Source of the DNA: Rummeliibacillus stabekisii | GTDB lineage: Bacteria; Bacillota; Bacilli; Bacillales_A; Planococcaceae | NCBI RefSeq assembly: GCF_007988965.1 | Contig: NZ_BJVD01000001.1 | Location: 992,001-1,056,000 of the forward strand | Direction of reading: 5' to 3' | Length of the DNA stretch: 64,000 bases | Notes under the pieces: model-generated | Databases searched by the model: none | The model's input: the letters and a program-made list of their open reading frames with translations, nothing else | Told to the model about the DNA's origin: nothing | Made by a program: the position numbers and the translations under genes | Shown here: positions 1-10,308 of the stretch, piece by piece | Layout: each line of letters begins with the position of its first letter | Numbering within the stretch: the stretch's first letter is position 1

Positions 1-288
1 TGAAAAAACAGAACCTAATGAAAGCATGGTAAAACCTAAATCTTGAAAATATGAAAGCTTAGTAGCGATCCCATCAAAGTCTCCACCATGAAAAGCTTTT
101 GGATCTTTTGCATTAATATTATAATCATTCTCTACATTTTTATCGAAAAATCGGTCTATTAATACATCATAAATACTTTCATTTTGAATTTGGGGTGTCT
201 CTTCTTTCGCAGATACTGCCGGGGCTGTGCCAATTGCCGTGGCCAGCAATATGGATGCAACTGCAGTACTAATCCATTTTACATTCAA
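1..288 (-). CDS. Secreted alpha-amylase family (GH13) protein, 5' part only
   Basis: This is the first 96 codons of a gene that continues past the left edge. It starts at a TTG codon (286-288) behind an AGGAGG sequence. The first ~28 residues are a signal peptide: K at position 4, a hydrophobic stretch, then A-x-A before KEETPQ. The mature start reads IYDVLIDRFFD, then DPKAFHGGDFDGI and a KLSYFQDLGFT segment. This is the usual opening of extracellular GH13 alpha-amylases: beta-strand 1 with the 'DRF' metal-site region, then the HGGDF loop. It presumably hydrolyses starch or maltodextrins outside the cell. The catalytic residues lie beyond the window, so activity cannot be judged. Family call is firm, substrate is inference. 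Confidence 0.82.
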   Translation of the reverse strand, partial: MNVKWISTAVASILLATAIGTAPAVSAKEETPQIQNESIYDVLIDRFFDKNVENDYNINAKDPKAFHGGDFDGIATKLSYFQDLGFTMLSLGSVFS

Positions 289-417
289 CTCGAAGTCCTC
301 CTCTATAGAACTGTCCAACATAATTTTAACAAACGAATAACAATCTCTCCATACGTACTTGCAAAAAAAATGTAATCCTTCTGTAATTTCAACAAAGTTG
401 TGAATGTCCTTTGACAG

Positions 418-448
418 AAAAAAACACACATTCTTACAGAATGTGTGC
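418..448 (-). terminator. Intrinsic terminator after yisL
   Basis: A perfect 10-bp stem (425-434 with 439-448) with a 4-base loop. Read on the minus strand it is followed by a run of T. It lies just downstream of the yisL stop. The rest of 289-464 is the upstream region of the amylase gene. Confidence 0.85.
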
Positions 449-464
449 TTTAATCTACTGCCTT

Positions 465-821
465 TTAGATATGAAGGAAACCTAATGGCAAATGTGCTCC
501 CATATATACAGTGAATACAAGGAAGATAATAAAGAGCGCCCAAAGTACGCCTGTAGATTTTGATTTTTGTTTGCGAACTAGGACCATTTCCATCATGCCG
601 ATTACAAGTAATCCGCCCAATAGTTTTAATCCGTATTCCATTGCCATAGGGCCTGCCATTTGATCACTAAATACTATGCCACCAGAAATAATGATTAAAA
701 TGTAGAATACACGTAAAATCATATGTGTGATTTTTTGGCCTTTAGAGCCGTTTTGCATCATAACAGCTACGAAGAATAAAATGACTGCTATAATAACCGA
801 TGTAAAATGTAAGTGTATCAT
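465..821 (-). CDS. yisL: UPF0344 (DUF1516) membrane protein YisL
   Basis: A 118-residue integral membrane protein with four hydrophobic segments (about 5-22, 34-51, 64-82, 92-112). It opens with MIHLHFTSV, carries GQKITHMILRVFYILII, and ends in a MGAHLPLGF motif. These are landmarks of the small YisL family of Bacillales, whose usual length is near 118. Function is unknown. The next gene upstream on the same strand is yisK, as in B. subtilis, so the pairing is conserved. A terminator follows directly. The family call is secure; I can add nothing on biochemistry. Confidence 0.88.
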   Translation of the reverse strand: MIHLHFTSVIIAVILFFVAVMMQNGSKGQKITHMILRVFYILIIISGGIVFSDQMAGPMAMEYGLKLLGGLLVIGMMEMVLVRKQKSKSTGVLWALFIIFLVFTVYMGAHLPLGFLHI

Positions 822-891
822 TTCGTATTTTCCCCCAAATAGTTATTGTCTTATTTATCCTACCAAATTTGTTATGTACTATACAAATTTT

Positions 892-921
892 AGACCGATG
901 GATAATAGATTCCATCGGTCT
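892..921. terminator. Hairpin between yisK and yisL
   Basis: A perfect 10-bp stem (892-901 with 912-921) around a 10-base loop, located after the yisK stop. The T-rich tract is weak on both strands, so it may be a poor terminator or an mRNA-stabilising hairpin. Confidence 0.5.
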
Positions 922-986
922 TATTCTTAATTCTGACATAATTATTTCAATAATGTAGATTAAAAGGGCTACACATGTCAGCTTCG

Positions 987-1889
987 TTATTCAAAACTGT
1001 TTACCAAAGTGCCGATTCCTTCGATTGATACTTTCACCACATCTCCTGCTTTCAGGTATTGCGGCGGATTCATACCCTTACCGACGCCTGCAGGAGTGCC
1101 AGTCAAAATAACATCTCCAGGTTCTAACGTTACTAATCTAGAAATCTCTACTATTAAATCTTCAACAGTGTGCATCATATCTAGGGTTGTACCATTTTGA
1201 CGTACTTCGTCATTTACCTTTGTCACAACAGTTAAATTCTGCGGATTAGGTAATTCATCTTTCGTCACCAAATAAGGTCCCATTGGGCAAGAGCCATCTA
1301 AACTTTTGCCTAAGAAAAATTGCTTATGTTTTCCCTGTAAATCTCGTGCAGTAATGTCATTGGCAATCGTATAGCCAAACACATAATCAAAGGCTAGGTT
1401 TTTCGGTATGTCTTTTCCCTTTTTGCCAATCACAACAGCTAGTTCACCTTCATAATCCAATTGAGATGTTACATTTGCATGTATAGGCAAAGTTTGTTCG
1501 TCAGCAGCAATAGCTGTCGGCGCTTTTGTAAATACGACAATATCCTCAGGAGCTTCTGCTGCACCCATTTCTTTTGCATGCTCATTATAATTTTTGCCAA
1601 CGCAAATAATATTTTTAGTAGTACGCGGTATAGGCGCCAACCACTCAATATCATTAAAGCTATATTTAAAGTGAGCTGGGTTCTCTGATTCTTCAGCAGC
1701 TCTTACTAGTTTGCGTGTTTGCTCCACAAATTCAAAGCCATTCGTCATGCCTTCTACTATTGTTTTAGCATACGAAGGCAGAACTTGTAGCTCTTCCTGA
1801 ATCGCAAGTACATCCCAAACTGCTTCTTCTTTTTTCACCTTTGGACCAAAGCCCAATTGATCATTATAACGAAAAGAAAGAATTTTCAT
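987..1889 (-). CDS. yisK: Fumarylacetoacetate hydrolase family protein YisK
   Basis: A 300-residue cytosolic protein of the FAH superfamily. The C-terminal catalytic domain contains NIICVGKNYNEHAKEMG, the acidic metal-binding segment LDYEGELAVVIGKKG, GYTIANDITARDLQ, and the LEPGDVILTGTPAGVG loop. Relatives hydrolyse or decarboxylate 2-oxo or diketo acids using Mg2+/Mn2+. The B. subtilis YisK has been linked to oxaloacetate decarboxylation and to cell-shape control. I chose the ATG at 1889 (MKILSFRYN), which has AGGAG ten bases upstream. A longer frame to 1919 has no good ribosome binding site. It neighbours yisL on the same strand. Exact substrate is not readable from sequence. Confidence 0.85.
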   Translation of the reverse strand: MKILSFRYNDQLGFGPKVKKEEAVWDVLAIQEELQVLPSYAKTIVEGMTNGFEFVEQTRKLVRAAEESENPAHFKYSFNDIEWLAPIPRTTKNIICVGKNYNEHAKEMGAAEAPEDIVVFTKAPTAIAADEQTLPIHANVTSQLDYEGELAVVIGKKGKDIPKNLAFDYVFGYTIANDITARDLQGKHKQFFLGKSLDGSCPMGPYLVTKDELPNPQNLTVVTKVNDEVRQNGTTLDMMHTVEDLIVEISRLVTLEPGDVILTGTPAGVGKGMNPPQYLKAGDVVKVSIEGIGTLVNSFE

Positions 1890-1930
1890 AAATGTAGCAC
1901 TCCTTTTTTTACCCATCATACAACATTTAC

Positions 1931-3115
1931 TTAAATATTTCCTCTTTTTTCGCTAATCTTTCCATACGTAATACGTTTCCATAGACTTTCTAGTGGTCCT
2001 TGGCGAAAAATCAATAACCAGAACATAGAAAAAACTGCTAAAATCGCATATATTCCAAGCGCTAACCAGGTGATTGTATCAAGACCTAATTTTCCATAAA
2101 GCCCTAATCCAAAATAATAAAAAATAAGTGTACAAACAAGGGATTCTAATAAGTAAACAGTTAATGACATTCTCCCTGCCATCGCAAAAGGCAATAAAAT
2201 CTTCGTTACATAAGGAATGCAACAAATAAGAATGATAGCACTAGCATATCCAACAGCTAAAAGCGGTCCACCGAATTGCATTTGAATGCTATCTAGAAAA
2301 TAAGTGCGATCCATTGTATAAGGCAACATTTTTAAAATAATTCCAAGTACAATGAGCACGACCGCAGCCACAAACCACTTAGATAGATGACTCTTCGCAC
2401 TTTCTATTAACTTCCATTTAGCCGCCGCGGCTCCAATTAACATGAAAGGTAGTATGGTGAACAAGGACATAATCCACATAGAAGGAGAAAATTGTACGCT
2501 CGCATCTGTTAAACGCTGCTGGAACGCATCCATCCAAGAACCGCTCCCATAAGCTTTAATCGCACTTTGAACAGCTTGTATATCCGCGTATTCAAATGTG
2601 TCGGATGAAGCTTTAACTAATGAGGCGATATATGCCAATAAAGCTACCAAACCATTTATTGCTCCGTAAAATAGCAAACCAATCGCTAATAAAAACTGGG
2701 GCTTCATACGAATCAAGCTAATGGCAATAAGTCCGCAGAAAGCATACATCATTAAAATATCTCCCCACCAAAGAAGCAGTACATGAAGCAAACCGATGAT
2801 GAATAGCACCACCAAACGTTTTACGCTCAATTTATAAAAACTGTTTCCTAGCCTTTCCGCCTTTTCCTGTTGCATCGCAAGACCATAGCCGAACAACATG
2901 GCAAAAAGCGGATAAAAACTGCCCTGCACGAGAATATCCAACCATTTATGATATGAAATATCAAGCGGCGTTGAAAAATACGTCTTTAAATCTACATATG
3001 GTACTGGCGTACTGAATGCAAACATATTTACGAGAAGAATGCCAAGTAAACTGACCCCTCGCAGAATATCTATGGTAGCGACTCTCTCTTTGGTCGCCGT
3101 TGGGGTACTCTGCAC
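1931..3115 (-). CDS. DUF418 (YeiB-type) multipass membrane protein
   Basis: A 394-residue polytopic membrane protein with roughly 10 hydrophobic helices. The N-terminal signature TIDILRGVSLLGILLVNM and the C-terminal part ('MAGRMSLTVYLLES', then the DUF418 tail with GPLESLWKRITYG) identify the YeiB/DUF418 family, related to acyltransferase-3-like membrane proteins. B. subtilis homologues include YrkO and YxaH. Biological role is unknown. Translation starts at GTG (3115) behind AGGAGG. It begins only 11 bases after the addA stop, so it is probably co-transcribed with addBA, though nothing suggests a functional link. Confidence 0.85.
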   Translation of the reverse strand: MQSTPTATKERVATIDILRGVSLLGILLVNMFAFSTPVPYVDLKTYFSTPLDISYHKWLDILVQGSFYPLFAMLFGYGLAMQQEKAERLGNSFYKLSVKRLVVLFIIGLLHVLLLWWGDILMMYAFCGLIAISLIRMKPQFLLAIGLLFYGAINGLVALLAYIASLVKASSDTFEYADIQAVQSAIKAYGSGSWMDAFQQRLTDASVQFSPSMWIMSLFTILPFMLIGAAAAKWKLIESAKSHLSKWFVAAVVLIVLGIILKMLPYTMDRTYFLDSIQMQFGGPLLAVGYASAIILICCIPYVTKILLPFAMAGRMSLTVYLLESLVCTLIFYYFGLGLYGKLGLDTITWLALGIYAILAVFSMFWLLIFRQGPLESLWKRITYGKISEKRGNI

Positions 3116-3126
3116 GTCTATTCCTC

Positions 3127-6100
3127 CTATAATTGTATAGAGTGATTAGCATTAAATGCGTAAATCACTTTCTCCGCTATTTCAATCTTCAATATCTCTT
3201 CTATTGCTTTTTTATAGAGTGAAAGCTGCACTTCATATCGCTTAACCATTTCAGTACGCAAGCCCTCTATTGTTTGCATATGGGGCAAAAGCCGATCCGT
3301 TTTATAATCGAGCAAAATCCACTTTCCGGTTGCATCCTTTAACAGGCAGTCGATTACCCCCTGCACAACCTGCGTATCTCCCTCATTGTCTGCAAGACTT
3401 AGCGTAAAAGGCATTTCTCGATGAAGCTCTTGCGCATTCATAAAGCGGATGCCTGTTTCACTTTTAAAGAAGTCGATAATCTTGTTCGGTTTCACAGCTT
3501 TCGCTTCTTCTTCTGTTAACAGTTGGCGCTCCACTAAAGAATCCACAAACCTGCGTACCGTTTCTTCGCTATGAAGACCTTCTTTTGGGATATGCTGCAT
3601 CACTGTATGGATAGCTGTCCCCGTTTCTGCTGCTGTCAGTGATTGCTGCTGTAAAAATGCAGGCCTTTGTGCTACTCTTTGCTGATTTGGCGTGCTGCTC
3701 GTAAATAGCTCTGGCTCTTCTTGTGATTGTAGCTGCTGCAGTCTCTTTAATTCACTGACAGATGTTTTGGAACGTTTAGCAATCGCTCGTTCATATGCGT
3801 AAGGTTCGTCAAAGCGTCTTTCAATCTCTGCCACCATTGCCGGATTTACTTCCGCTTCTGGTAAAGATTCTTTTTCTTCTTCTACTTTCTCTACCTCAGT
3901 TTCATATAAATCATTCACATGCAAAACATTTAATTTCCATTGAGATTGTTCTGTCCCTACCTCTTCTCCTTTGAAATGAGGATGTCTTGCAAATGCCGGT
4001 CCGATCCAATCTAAATAACTTTTTGCTTTTGCGCGAAGGTAGTCTGGAAGCATTTCTCCATCTGGCAGCTGTGCAGAATCCGTCCACTGTTTCTTCGCTT
4101 TCTCCCAATCTTTAATCGTTCCAAGTAAGAAAAGCTTCTCCTTCGCCCTTGTCATAGCTACATACAGAATACGCATCTCTTCTGATTTCATTTCTAGTGT
4201 TTTCTTTTCTACCATCGCAAGGAAAGGCAGAGATGTGTACTGGATTCTCTTTTCTGGATCAATCATCTTCACAGCTAAGCCAAATTCTTGATCAAATAAG
4301 TAAGGCAAATGGAAATCCATTTTATTAAATTCACGGCCAAGCCCTGCTACAAAAACAAAAGGAAACTCTAGGCCTTTAGATGAATGGATGGTCATGAGAC
4401 GAACAACATTTTCCTTCTCACTGATAGCTTTAGCAGTTCCTAAGTCATTTCCCCGCAACCGCATGCGCTCTACAAAACGTAAGAAGCGGAAAAGACCTCG
4501 GAATGACGTTTTTTCATAAGCTATAGCCCGATCATGTAACGCACGGAGATTCGCCTGCCTTTGCTTGCCATTTGACATAGCTCCGACCATCTCATAATAA
4601 TTTGTATCCATATAAACGCGCCATATCAAATCAGCCAGAGATCCGCGTCTCGCCAAATCTCGCCAATCCTCTAGTTGCAATAAGAAACGCTGTAACTTCG
4701 AGGCAGTAGTGGCGTTTAACCCGGCTCCTTCACTACGCACGAATTGTTTAAGCGCTTCGTAGAATGATGCCTTCGGTTGTGCAAGGCGAATTTTGGCCAA
4801 TTCATTTTCAGTAAGACCCACAAAAGGTGCTCTTAAAACCGATACAAACGGAATATCTTGATAAGGATTATCGATTGTTTTTAAGGTGTTTAACATAATC
4901 ATGACTTCAAGTGCTTCAAAATAACCTTTTGAAATCTCCGCATACAATGGGATCTCCGCTGCCTTAAACTCATCCACCAAATCTGCAGACCAAGTCATTG
5001 AACGCATTAGAATGACAAAATCCCTATACTCGATGGGTCTTTCTTTTTTGGTCCACGGATCCATTACTGTCATACCTGAATCCATCATGCGTCTAATTTC
5101 TTTAATCATAAATCTAGCTTCTTGCTGGGATTTCTTTAACTCTTCTTCCTCGGATGCTTGCGAACCGCTTTCATCCTCATTCTCTTCGGTATATAAAATA
5201 GCCAATTCAATTGGCATTTCTTTTTCGGCATAAGGTGCTTGTGGTTTTAAAGCGGCAGCTTCATCATAAACCACTTCTCCTACTTCCTCGCCCATGATTT
5301 GTTTAAAAACATAGTTCGTTCCATGCAACACCTGTGGACGACTACGGAAGTTAGCGTTCAAGTCTATACGGAGGCCTGAATTCTCCCCCTCATTGTAAGC
5401 TAGATACTTATGAAGAAATAGAGTTGGTTCTGCTAAGCGGAATCGATAGATGGCCTGCTTCACATCACCGACCATAAACATGTTGCCGTTTGATGCTTCA
5501 CCTGTTTTGATGAGCTGTAGGATGGTCTCTTGAAGAAAATTGACATCTTGGTATTCATCAATTAACACTTCTTTAAAATGGGCCCGATAATCAAGTGCAA
5601 CCGATGAAGGCACCATTTCGCCATCCACGTCTTCCGTTAAAATAGCTAATGCGTAGTGTTCTAAATCTGAAAAGTCTACTAATCCCTTTGAGCTTTTAGC
5701 TGCTCCATACATTTCGCTAAATTGTAAAGCCAGCTCTACCAACGTTGCAATCATCGGCTTCATAAAGCGAATTTCATCAAGCAGCCTTTCTGGAGAACGC
5801 TGAAAATACTTTTCAACTGGCTTTTCAAACATTTCTTTTACTTGCTTACGTTTCGCTTTTGCCATTTCTAGCAGTTCTTCATCACAGCTACCCTTCTTTT
5901 GGGCTTTCGCTCTGTCTAGTTTAGCCTTTTGGAAGAATGAATGAGCCTCCTGCCAGCTTCTCTCACTAACAAGAGCTCTTGCCTCTTGAAGCAGCACTAA
6001 ATCTTTTTCTGCTGTTTCCCCGTATGCATAAGGCCCATCTGGCAACAGTGCAAGCTGACGGATTTCTTGGGCAATGTGGATGGCCCCATCAATATCATGC

Positions 6101-6792
6101 AAAATGGCCTTTTTCACATATGGAATGAAAGGCAAATCATCTACAACAGCATCATCTGCAATGGCATATTGCTCTGGCAAGGCCAAAAGCCATTTAGATG
6201 GCTCTGGATTGACGCGAGACATTTCATATAACTTAGAAATGAGCACTTCAATCGCCTGGTCATCTCGATCGGATGTAAAACTATCCACTAATCGGTAGAC
6301 ACGCTCTGCATATTCACCGTCATAGGCCGCTTCTAGCACTTGCGCGAGAATATCATCCTTTAGCAATGCTGCTTCTGTTTCATCTGCAATGCGAAAACCT
6401 GGGTCTATGTTCAGTAAATATGCATATTGCCGCACGATATTTAAGCAAAACGAATGCAGTGTAGAAATCTGCGCTTTATTAATCAGACTTAATTGCCTGC
6501 GCAAATGCTTAGAAGTAGGGTCTTTCTTAATTTCCTTCTCAAGCGCATCGGCCATACGATGTCTCATTTCTGCCGCAGATGCATTTGTGAATGTAACGAC
6601 AAGCAGCTGATCAACGTCAATGGGATGGTCAGCTGAAATGACTTTCTCAATCATCCGATTAATCAATACTGCCGTTTTACCTGACCCTGCTGCTGCAGAG
6701 ACTAGGATATCTTGTCCAGTTGCCCATATGGCTTTCCACTGTTCGTCCGTCCATGTCGCATCGTCCGGCTTTTTAGGTATGGCTGAGGTCAT
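3127..6792 (-). CDS. addA: ATP-dependent helicase/nuclease subunit A (AddA)
   Basis: A UvrD-type 3'-5' helicase with a C-terminal RecB-family nuclease; with AddB it resects double-strand breaks up to a Chi site for RecA loading. Visible: Walker A (AAAGSGKTAVL, near residue 35), Walker B region LIDEYQDVN (~425), NFRSRP (motif IV), VRLMTIHSSKGLEF (motif V) and RILYVAMTRAKEKL (motif VI). The nuclease motif LLDYKTDR is near residue 1162. The ATG at 6792 (MTSAIPKKP, AAGGAG ten bases upstream) is preferred over an in-frame start 30 bases further up. The resulting length of 1221 residues is normal. It overlaps the end of addB by 20 bp, indicating coupled translation. All catalytic motifs appear intact. 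Confidence 0.96.
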   Translation of the reverse strand: MTSAIPKKPDDATWTDEQWKAIWATGQDILVSAAAGSGKTAVLINRMIEKVISADHPIDVDQLLVVTFTNASAAEMRHRMADALEKEIKKDPTSKHLRRQLSLINKAQISTLHSFCLNIVRQYAYLLNIDPGFRIADETEAALLKDDILAQVLEAAYDGEYAERVYRLVDSFTSDRDDQAIEVLISKLYEMSRVNPEPSKWLLALPEQYAIADDAVVDDLPFIPYVKKAILHDIDGAIHIAQEIRQLALLPDGPYAYGETAEKDLVLLQEARALVSERSWQEAHSFFQKAKLDRAKAQKKGSCDEELLEMAKAKRKQVKEMFEKPVEKYFQRSPERLLDEIRFMKPMIATLVELALQFSEMYGAAKSSKGLVDFSDLEHYALAILTEDVDGEMVPSSVALDYRAHFKEVLIDEYQDVNFLQETILQLIKTGEASNGNMFMVGDVKQAIYRFRLAEPTLFLHKYLAYNEGENSGLRIDLNANFRSRPQVLHGTNYVFKQIMGEEVGEVVYDEAAALKPQAPYAEKEMPIELAILYTEENEDESGSQASEEEELKKSQQEARFMIKEIRRMMDSGMTVMDPWTKKERPIEYRDFVILMRSMTWSADLVDEFKAAEIPLYAEISKGYFEALEVMIMLNTLKTIDNPYQDIPFVSVLRAPFVGLTENELAKIRLAQPKASFYEALKQFVRSEGAGLNATTASKLQRFLLQLEDWRDLARRGSLADLIWRVYMDTNYYEMVGAMSNGKQRQANLRALHDRAIAYEKTSFRGLFRFLRFVERMRLRGNDLGTAKAISEKENVVRLMTIHSSKGLEFPFVFVAGLGREFNKMDFHLPYLFDQEFGLAVKMIDPEKRIQYTSLPFLAMVEKKTLEMKSEEMRILYVAMTRAKEKLFLLGTIKDWEKAKKQWTDSAQLPDGEMLPDYLRAKAKSYLDWIGPAFARHPHFKGEEVGTEQSQWKLNVLHVNDLYETEVEKVEEEKESLPEAEVNPAMVAEIERRFDEPYAYERAIAKRSKTSVSELKRLQQLQSQEEPELFTSSTPNQQRVAQRPAFLQQQSLTAAETGTAIHTVMQHIPKEGLHSEETVRRFVDSLVERQLLTEEEAKAVKPNKIIDFFKSETGIRFMNAQELHREMPFTLSLADNEGDTQVVQGVIDCLLKDATGKWILLDYKTDRLLPHMQTIEGLRTEMVKRYEVQLSLYKKAIEEILKIEIAEKVIYAFNANHSIQL

Positions 6793-9700
6793 CGTGACCA
6801 CTCTCCTTTCGTATCTTTTCAATTACTTGTTCAGGCTTATCCAGCGATAATTGGCGATAATGCTGCGCTGGGTCTGTTGTATCAAATTGACATACACTTT
6901 TAAATGAACAGAACTCGCATGCGGTACGCTGATTCATCTTGAATGGGCTTATGTCCGTTTTGCCTTCCAGAATTTCCTGGCCTGCCTTTTTATGCTTACT
7001 CCGAATAAAGTGTGTAAGTGAACTCATATCATCTGGCGCTATGATGGATGACATACCGGGAGATGCATTGCCGTCTTTTTTGACATAAACAGGCACGACC
7101 TTGGAATATCCTCCACTCTCAGCAAGATTTTCGTCCATCGCAAGGATTGATTGAGAATCATTTAATAATAGGCCACGCATTTTAAATTCCTTTAAACGCT
7201 CAGTTTCGGCTTCTTCTATTGATAAGCTATTAGATGCGCTTAGCATTGGGTTGTGAACATGAATATAAAGAACGCCGCCAGCTTCGGCATGGACCGGAAG
7301 CCATTCCTCTGAATTCGTAATGGCCACATCTAGGTATGTCAGCATCTGTAAAGATAGTCCATAGTAAACTTCATTTAAATCCAGCTTGCGGGCAGATGAT
7401 TTATAATCGACAACGCGTATATACGGTTTACCGTCAATGGTTGTTGCATCCACACGGTCAATTCGGCCGCGCATTTGCATTTTCTTATTGTTGTCCAACT
7501 GAATAACAAGTGGTGGCAAAGGCTCATTCGGCCCAAAAGCTGCTTCAATCGCAATGGGTTTAAAGCCCGACACTCTTGCATGCTGGCTTAGCGATTGCAG
7601 TGTACGTTGTACGATATAGGTCAACTTTCGAGCAATATAGCGGTAGCGTGCATTGCTTAATAAAATTTGGTGATATAAAAGTGGCGATATTTCTTCAACA
7701 GCTTTTTTAGCTAAATGCGCACATTGCTCATTCGTTAATTGGCTCCATGAGAGATGCAGACGATCCGTTTCTTCACTAATCCATTTCAAAGCAGCATGAA
7801 AAAGATCGCCAATTGTAGGTGTTTCTAAGCGATACTCTGCTCTTTCCTCCAGATTTAATCCATACATTGAAAAATGGGAGAATGGACAGCGATAAAACTT
7901 CTCTATTCGCGATACACTGGAAGTTAATGTAGATCCATAAAGGGACTCTGTCATTTCAGGTGTTAAAGGTTCAGCCTGCCCATGCGTTTTTAATGGACGC
8001 TTTAAGCGCTCTAAAATGGTTCTCCAATAAGGATCCTTCTCATAATACTGTTGAAGCGCTAACCATTCAGGACTTAACTCTCCATGCTCCTGTTGCATCC
8101 GTAGTCCTTTCATTAAATACGCAAGCGACGTACGCGGATGCACAATATATGACATAATATCAAAAGCCTCAGTCGATTCGGTCGGATCAATAAGCGCCAT
8201 TGTTTTACGTATGTTTTTCAGTTGATCTTCCAAGCGTTTGATATACAAAGACGGTAGCAGTGCCTTGCTTTCTTCATCAGCCATCGCATAAGAAACAAAC
8301 AAACGATGGGATTGCATAGTAAATGCATGATAGGTGATAAATTCTTCTTCTAACAAGCGAGTTTTAGAGGTTGGTGCGATTTCATGCCCAAGTCTTGAAA
8401 ACCACTCACGTTCGCTGTCTGCCAATATCCCTTCATAATCAAGCCGTTTTGGATACACACCATCATTTACGCCAATCACAAAAACTGCCTTAACATGTGT
8501 TAAACGAGCTATATCAGCTGATGCTATTGTTATTTGGTCTATAGAAGGCGGAATTCTTGAGAACTCCAATGTATCAAAGCCTTCATCTAAAATCTCAAAG
8601 GCTTCTTCTAAATTCATAGGCTGATCGCCAAAAAGAAGAACAAACTGGTCTAGGATATCCACCCAATTTTTCCATGCTTGTTCATGCTCACTTGCTTCCA
8701 GTAAACGTCCTTTTTCAATTTCATAGTCCTTTAACGTTTGCAGCTTATCAAATACTTCTAGCGTCTCCATGAAACGATAAATGGCTGTGGCGATATCTCT
8801 TCCAGTAACGGCTTCTTGCAATTCCGTTTCTAATGCTTTCAATGGGACACGTATTTTTTCACGTACCAATTCTATCTCCTGTTGATACGCTCGTTCTTCG
8901 TCTGTTTGATTGGCCGTATATAATTCCAGACCGCGATATTTTTTATAGAGCCAGCGATCATCTTCAAACCAGCGTTTTCCGTATATACCTTTTGCCAAAA
9001 CAAAATTTTCAAGTAAGTCCGCTCTTTCTCGCCATATTTGCTTTTCTGCATTCATTGGGAAAAATAAATCTGTTTTGACGGCACGGAAAATAGGCTCATA
9101 CTGCCAGCCAGATTGGATAGCTTCCAAAGCTGATCGGCTTAATTCAATCAGCGGATGATGAAGCATCGGCTTTTTTTGGCTAACAAAGTATGGCAGATCA
9201 TATTGAGGAAAGATCGTGTGGATTAGGGGATCATAGACATCTTGTTGGCGATAAAGAATTGCCATATCACGATAACGCATGCCATCCTCATGGACAAGCC
9301 CATGAATTTTTCGGGCAACAGCATGAACTTCTGCCCGACGATTAGATGCTTCAATGATCTCCGCACTGCCATCGCTCTCTTGTTGAAGTGCTGGGAATGC
9401 ATCAAACTGACTTTCTAAATGTCGTAAATCAGCCGTCTGAAATCTGTGTTGCTCTCTTTGATGGATAGTCGGTTCTAATTCAACGCCATTTTCCTGCGCT
9501 ATTTCAATTAATTTAGCGCACGTTCTTGAAGATTGATAGAACAATGCATGCTCATCTTCTGCATCTGCAATAGACTCCATTGGTAAAACAACCGTTACGC
9601 GGCGCGCTGTTTTTAGCAATTCCTCTACGACTTCTAACTCTCGTGTAGTAAATGCCGTAAAGCCATCTATATAAATGTCCGCCTGTTGGATAGCAAGTGA

Positions 9701-10282
9701 TTTTCCCAGCTGTGACGCTAACAATGGATAGTAGCCCTCACTATCAACATACGTCGTGCCCAATGATTCTTCTATTGCCCCTACAAGCAAATGTAAGTCA
9801 TGCATTTTATCCTGTAGCGTTTTAGGCGCATCTACATCTGCAAAACTAGCCATTAGATTTGTTAGCGCTGTACTATCCAAACTATATCTGCTAAATTCCT
9901 TTAGCAATGACTCCATTTCAGCTGTAAATCCCCGTTTATCAGCAGCTTTCTTAAACAGAGCAAATTCTTCTTTGTGTTGGTCCAACAATTTCCGGATCAG
10001 CATTCGATAGCCAAAGCCATTGACTTCTTTGCGGCTAATCCCACCTGTTTCTTGTAGAACACGCCATGCCAGTCGTTTAAAGGTTGTGACTTGTGCACGA
10101 ATAAGCCCTTTAATGCTATATTCGTGTGTCATATCTCTCTCGGCTGAAAATGACATCTGATCAGGCACAATTAAAAAAATCGGCGAACCAATTGGCTGCT
10201 CTTCCACTTTCGCCACAATTTCTTGTTGAATCAGGGCTGTTTTGCCCGATCCAGATCTGCCTGTAATGAATCGCAGTGACAT
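6773..10282 (-). CDS. addB: ATP-dependent nuclease subunit B (AddB)
   Basis: Partner of AddA. In this family it supplies Chi recognition by an inactivated helicase fold, plus a second nuclease. The N-terminus has Walker A (TGRSGSGKTALI, residues ~7-18). The nuclease core is seen as IRVVDYKSSARKLDLNEVYYGLSLQ. The four cysteines of the iron-sulfur staple are all present: one in FYRCPFSHF (~800) and three in ACEFCSFKSVCQF (residues 1122, 1125, 1131), almost the same numbering as in B. subtilis. Length 1169 is typical. It is the first gene of addB-addA. A strong -10 and a LexA-like palindrome lie just upstream (see 10309-10340). Confidence 0.96.
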   Translation of the reverse strand: MSLRFITGRSGSGKTALIQQEIVAKVEEQPIGSPIFLIVPDQMSFSAERDMTHEYSIKGLIRAQVTTFKRLAWRVLQETGGISRKEVNGFGYRMLIRKLLDQHKEEFALFKKAADKRGFTAEMESLLKEFSRYSLDSTALTNLMASFADVDAPKTLQDKMHDLHLLVGAIEESLGTTYVDSEGYYPLLASQLGKSLAIQQADIYIDGFTAFTTRELEVVEELLKTARRVTVVLPMESIADAEDEHALFYQSSRTCAKLIEIAQENGVELEPTIHQREQHRFQTADLRHLESQFDAFPALQQESDGSAEIIEASNRRAEVHAVARKIHGLVHEDGMRYRDMAILYRQQDVYDPLIHTIFPQYDLPYFVSQKKPMLHHPLIELSRSALEAIQSGWQYEPIFRAVKTDLFFPMNAEKQIWRERADLLENFVLAKGIYGKRWFEDDRWLYKKYRGLELYTANQTDEERAYQQEIELVREKIRVPLKALETELQEAVTGRDIATAIYRFMETLEVFDKLQTLKDYEIEKGRLLEASEHEQAWKNWVDILDQFVLLFGDQPMNLEEAFEILDEGFDTLEFSRIPPSIDQITIASADIARLTHVKAVFVIGVNDGVYPKRLDYEGILADSEREWFSRLGHEIAPTSKTRLLEEEFITYHAFTMQSHRLFVSYAMADEESKALLPSLYIKRLEDQLKNIRKTMALIDPTESTEAFDIMSYIVHPRTSLAYLMKGLRMQQEHGELSPEWLALQQYYEKDPYWRTILERLKRPLKTHGQAEPLTPEMTESLYGSTLTSSVSRIEKFYRCPFSHFSMYGLNLEERAEYRLETPTIGDLFHAALKWISEETDRLHLSWSQLTNEQCAHLAKKAVEEISPLLYHQILLSNARYRYIARKLTYIVQRTLQSLSQHARVSGFKPIAIEAAFGPNEPLPPLVIQLDNNKKMQMRGRIDRVDATTIDGKPYIRVVDYKSSARKLDLNEVYYGLSLQMLTYLDVAITNSEEWLPVHAEAGGVLYIHVHNPMLSASNSLSIEEAETERLKEFKMRGLLLNDSQSILAMDENLAESGGYSKVVPVYVKKDGNASPGMSSIIAPDDMSSLTHFIRSKHKKAGQEILEGKTDISPFKMNQRTACEFCSFKSVCQFDTTDPAQHYRQLSLDKPEQVIEKIRKESGHDDLSHT

Positions 10283-10308
10283 ACATAACCCCCGCTTTCT
10301 TTTCCTTT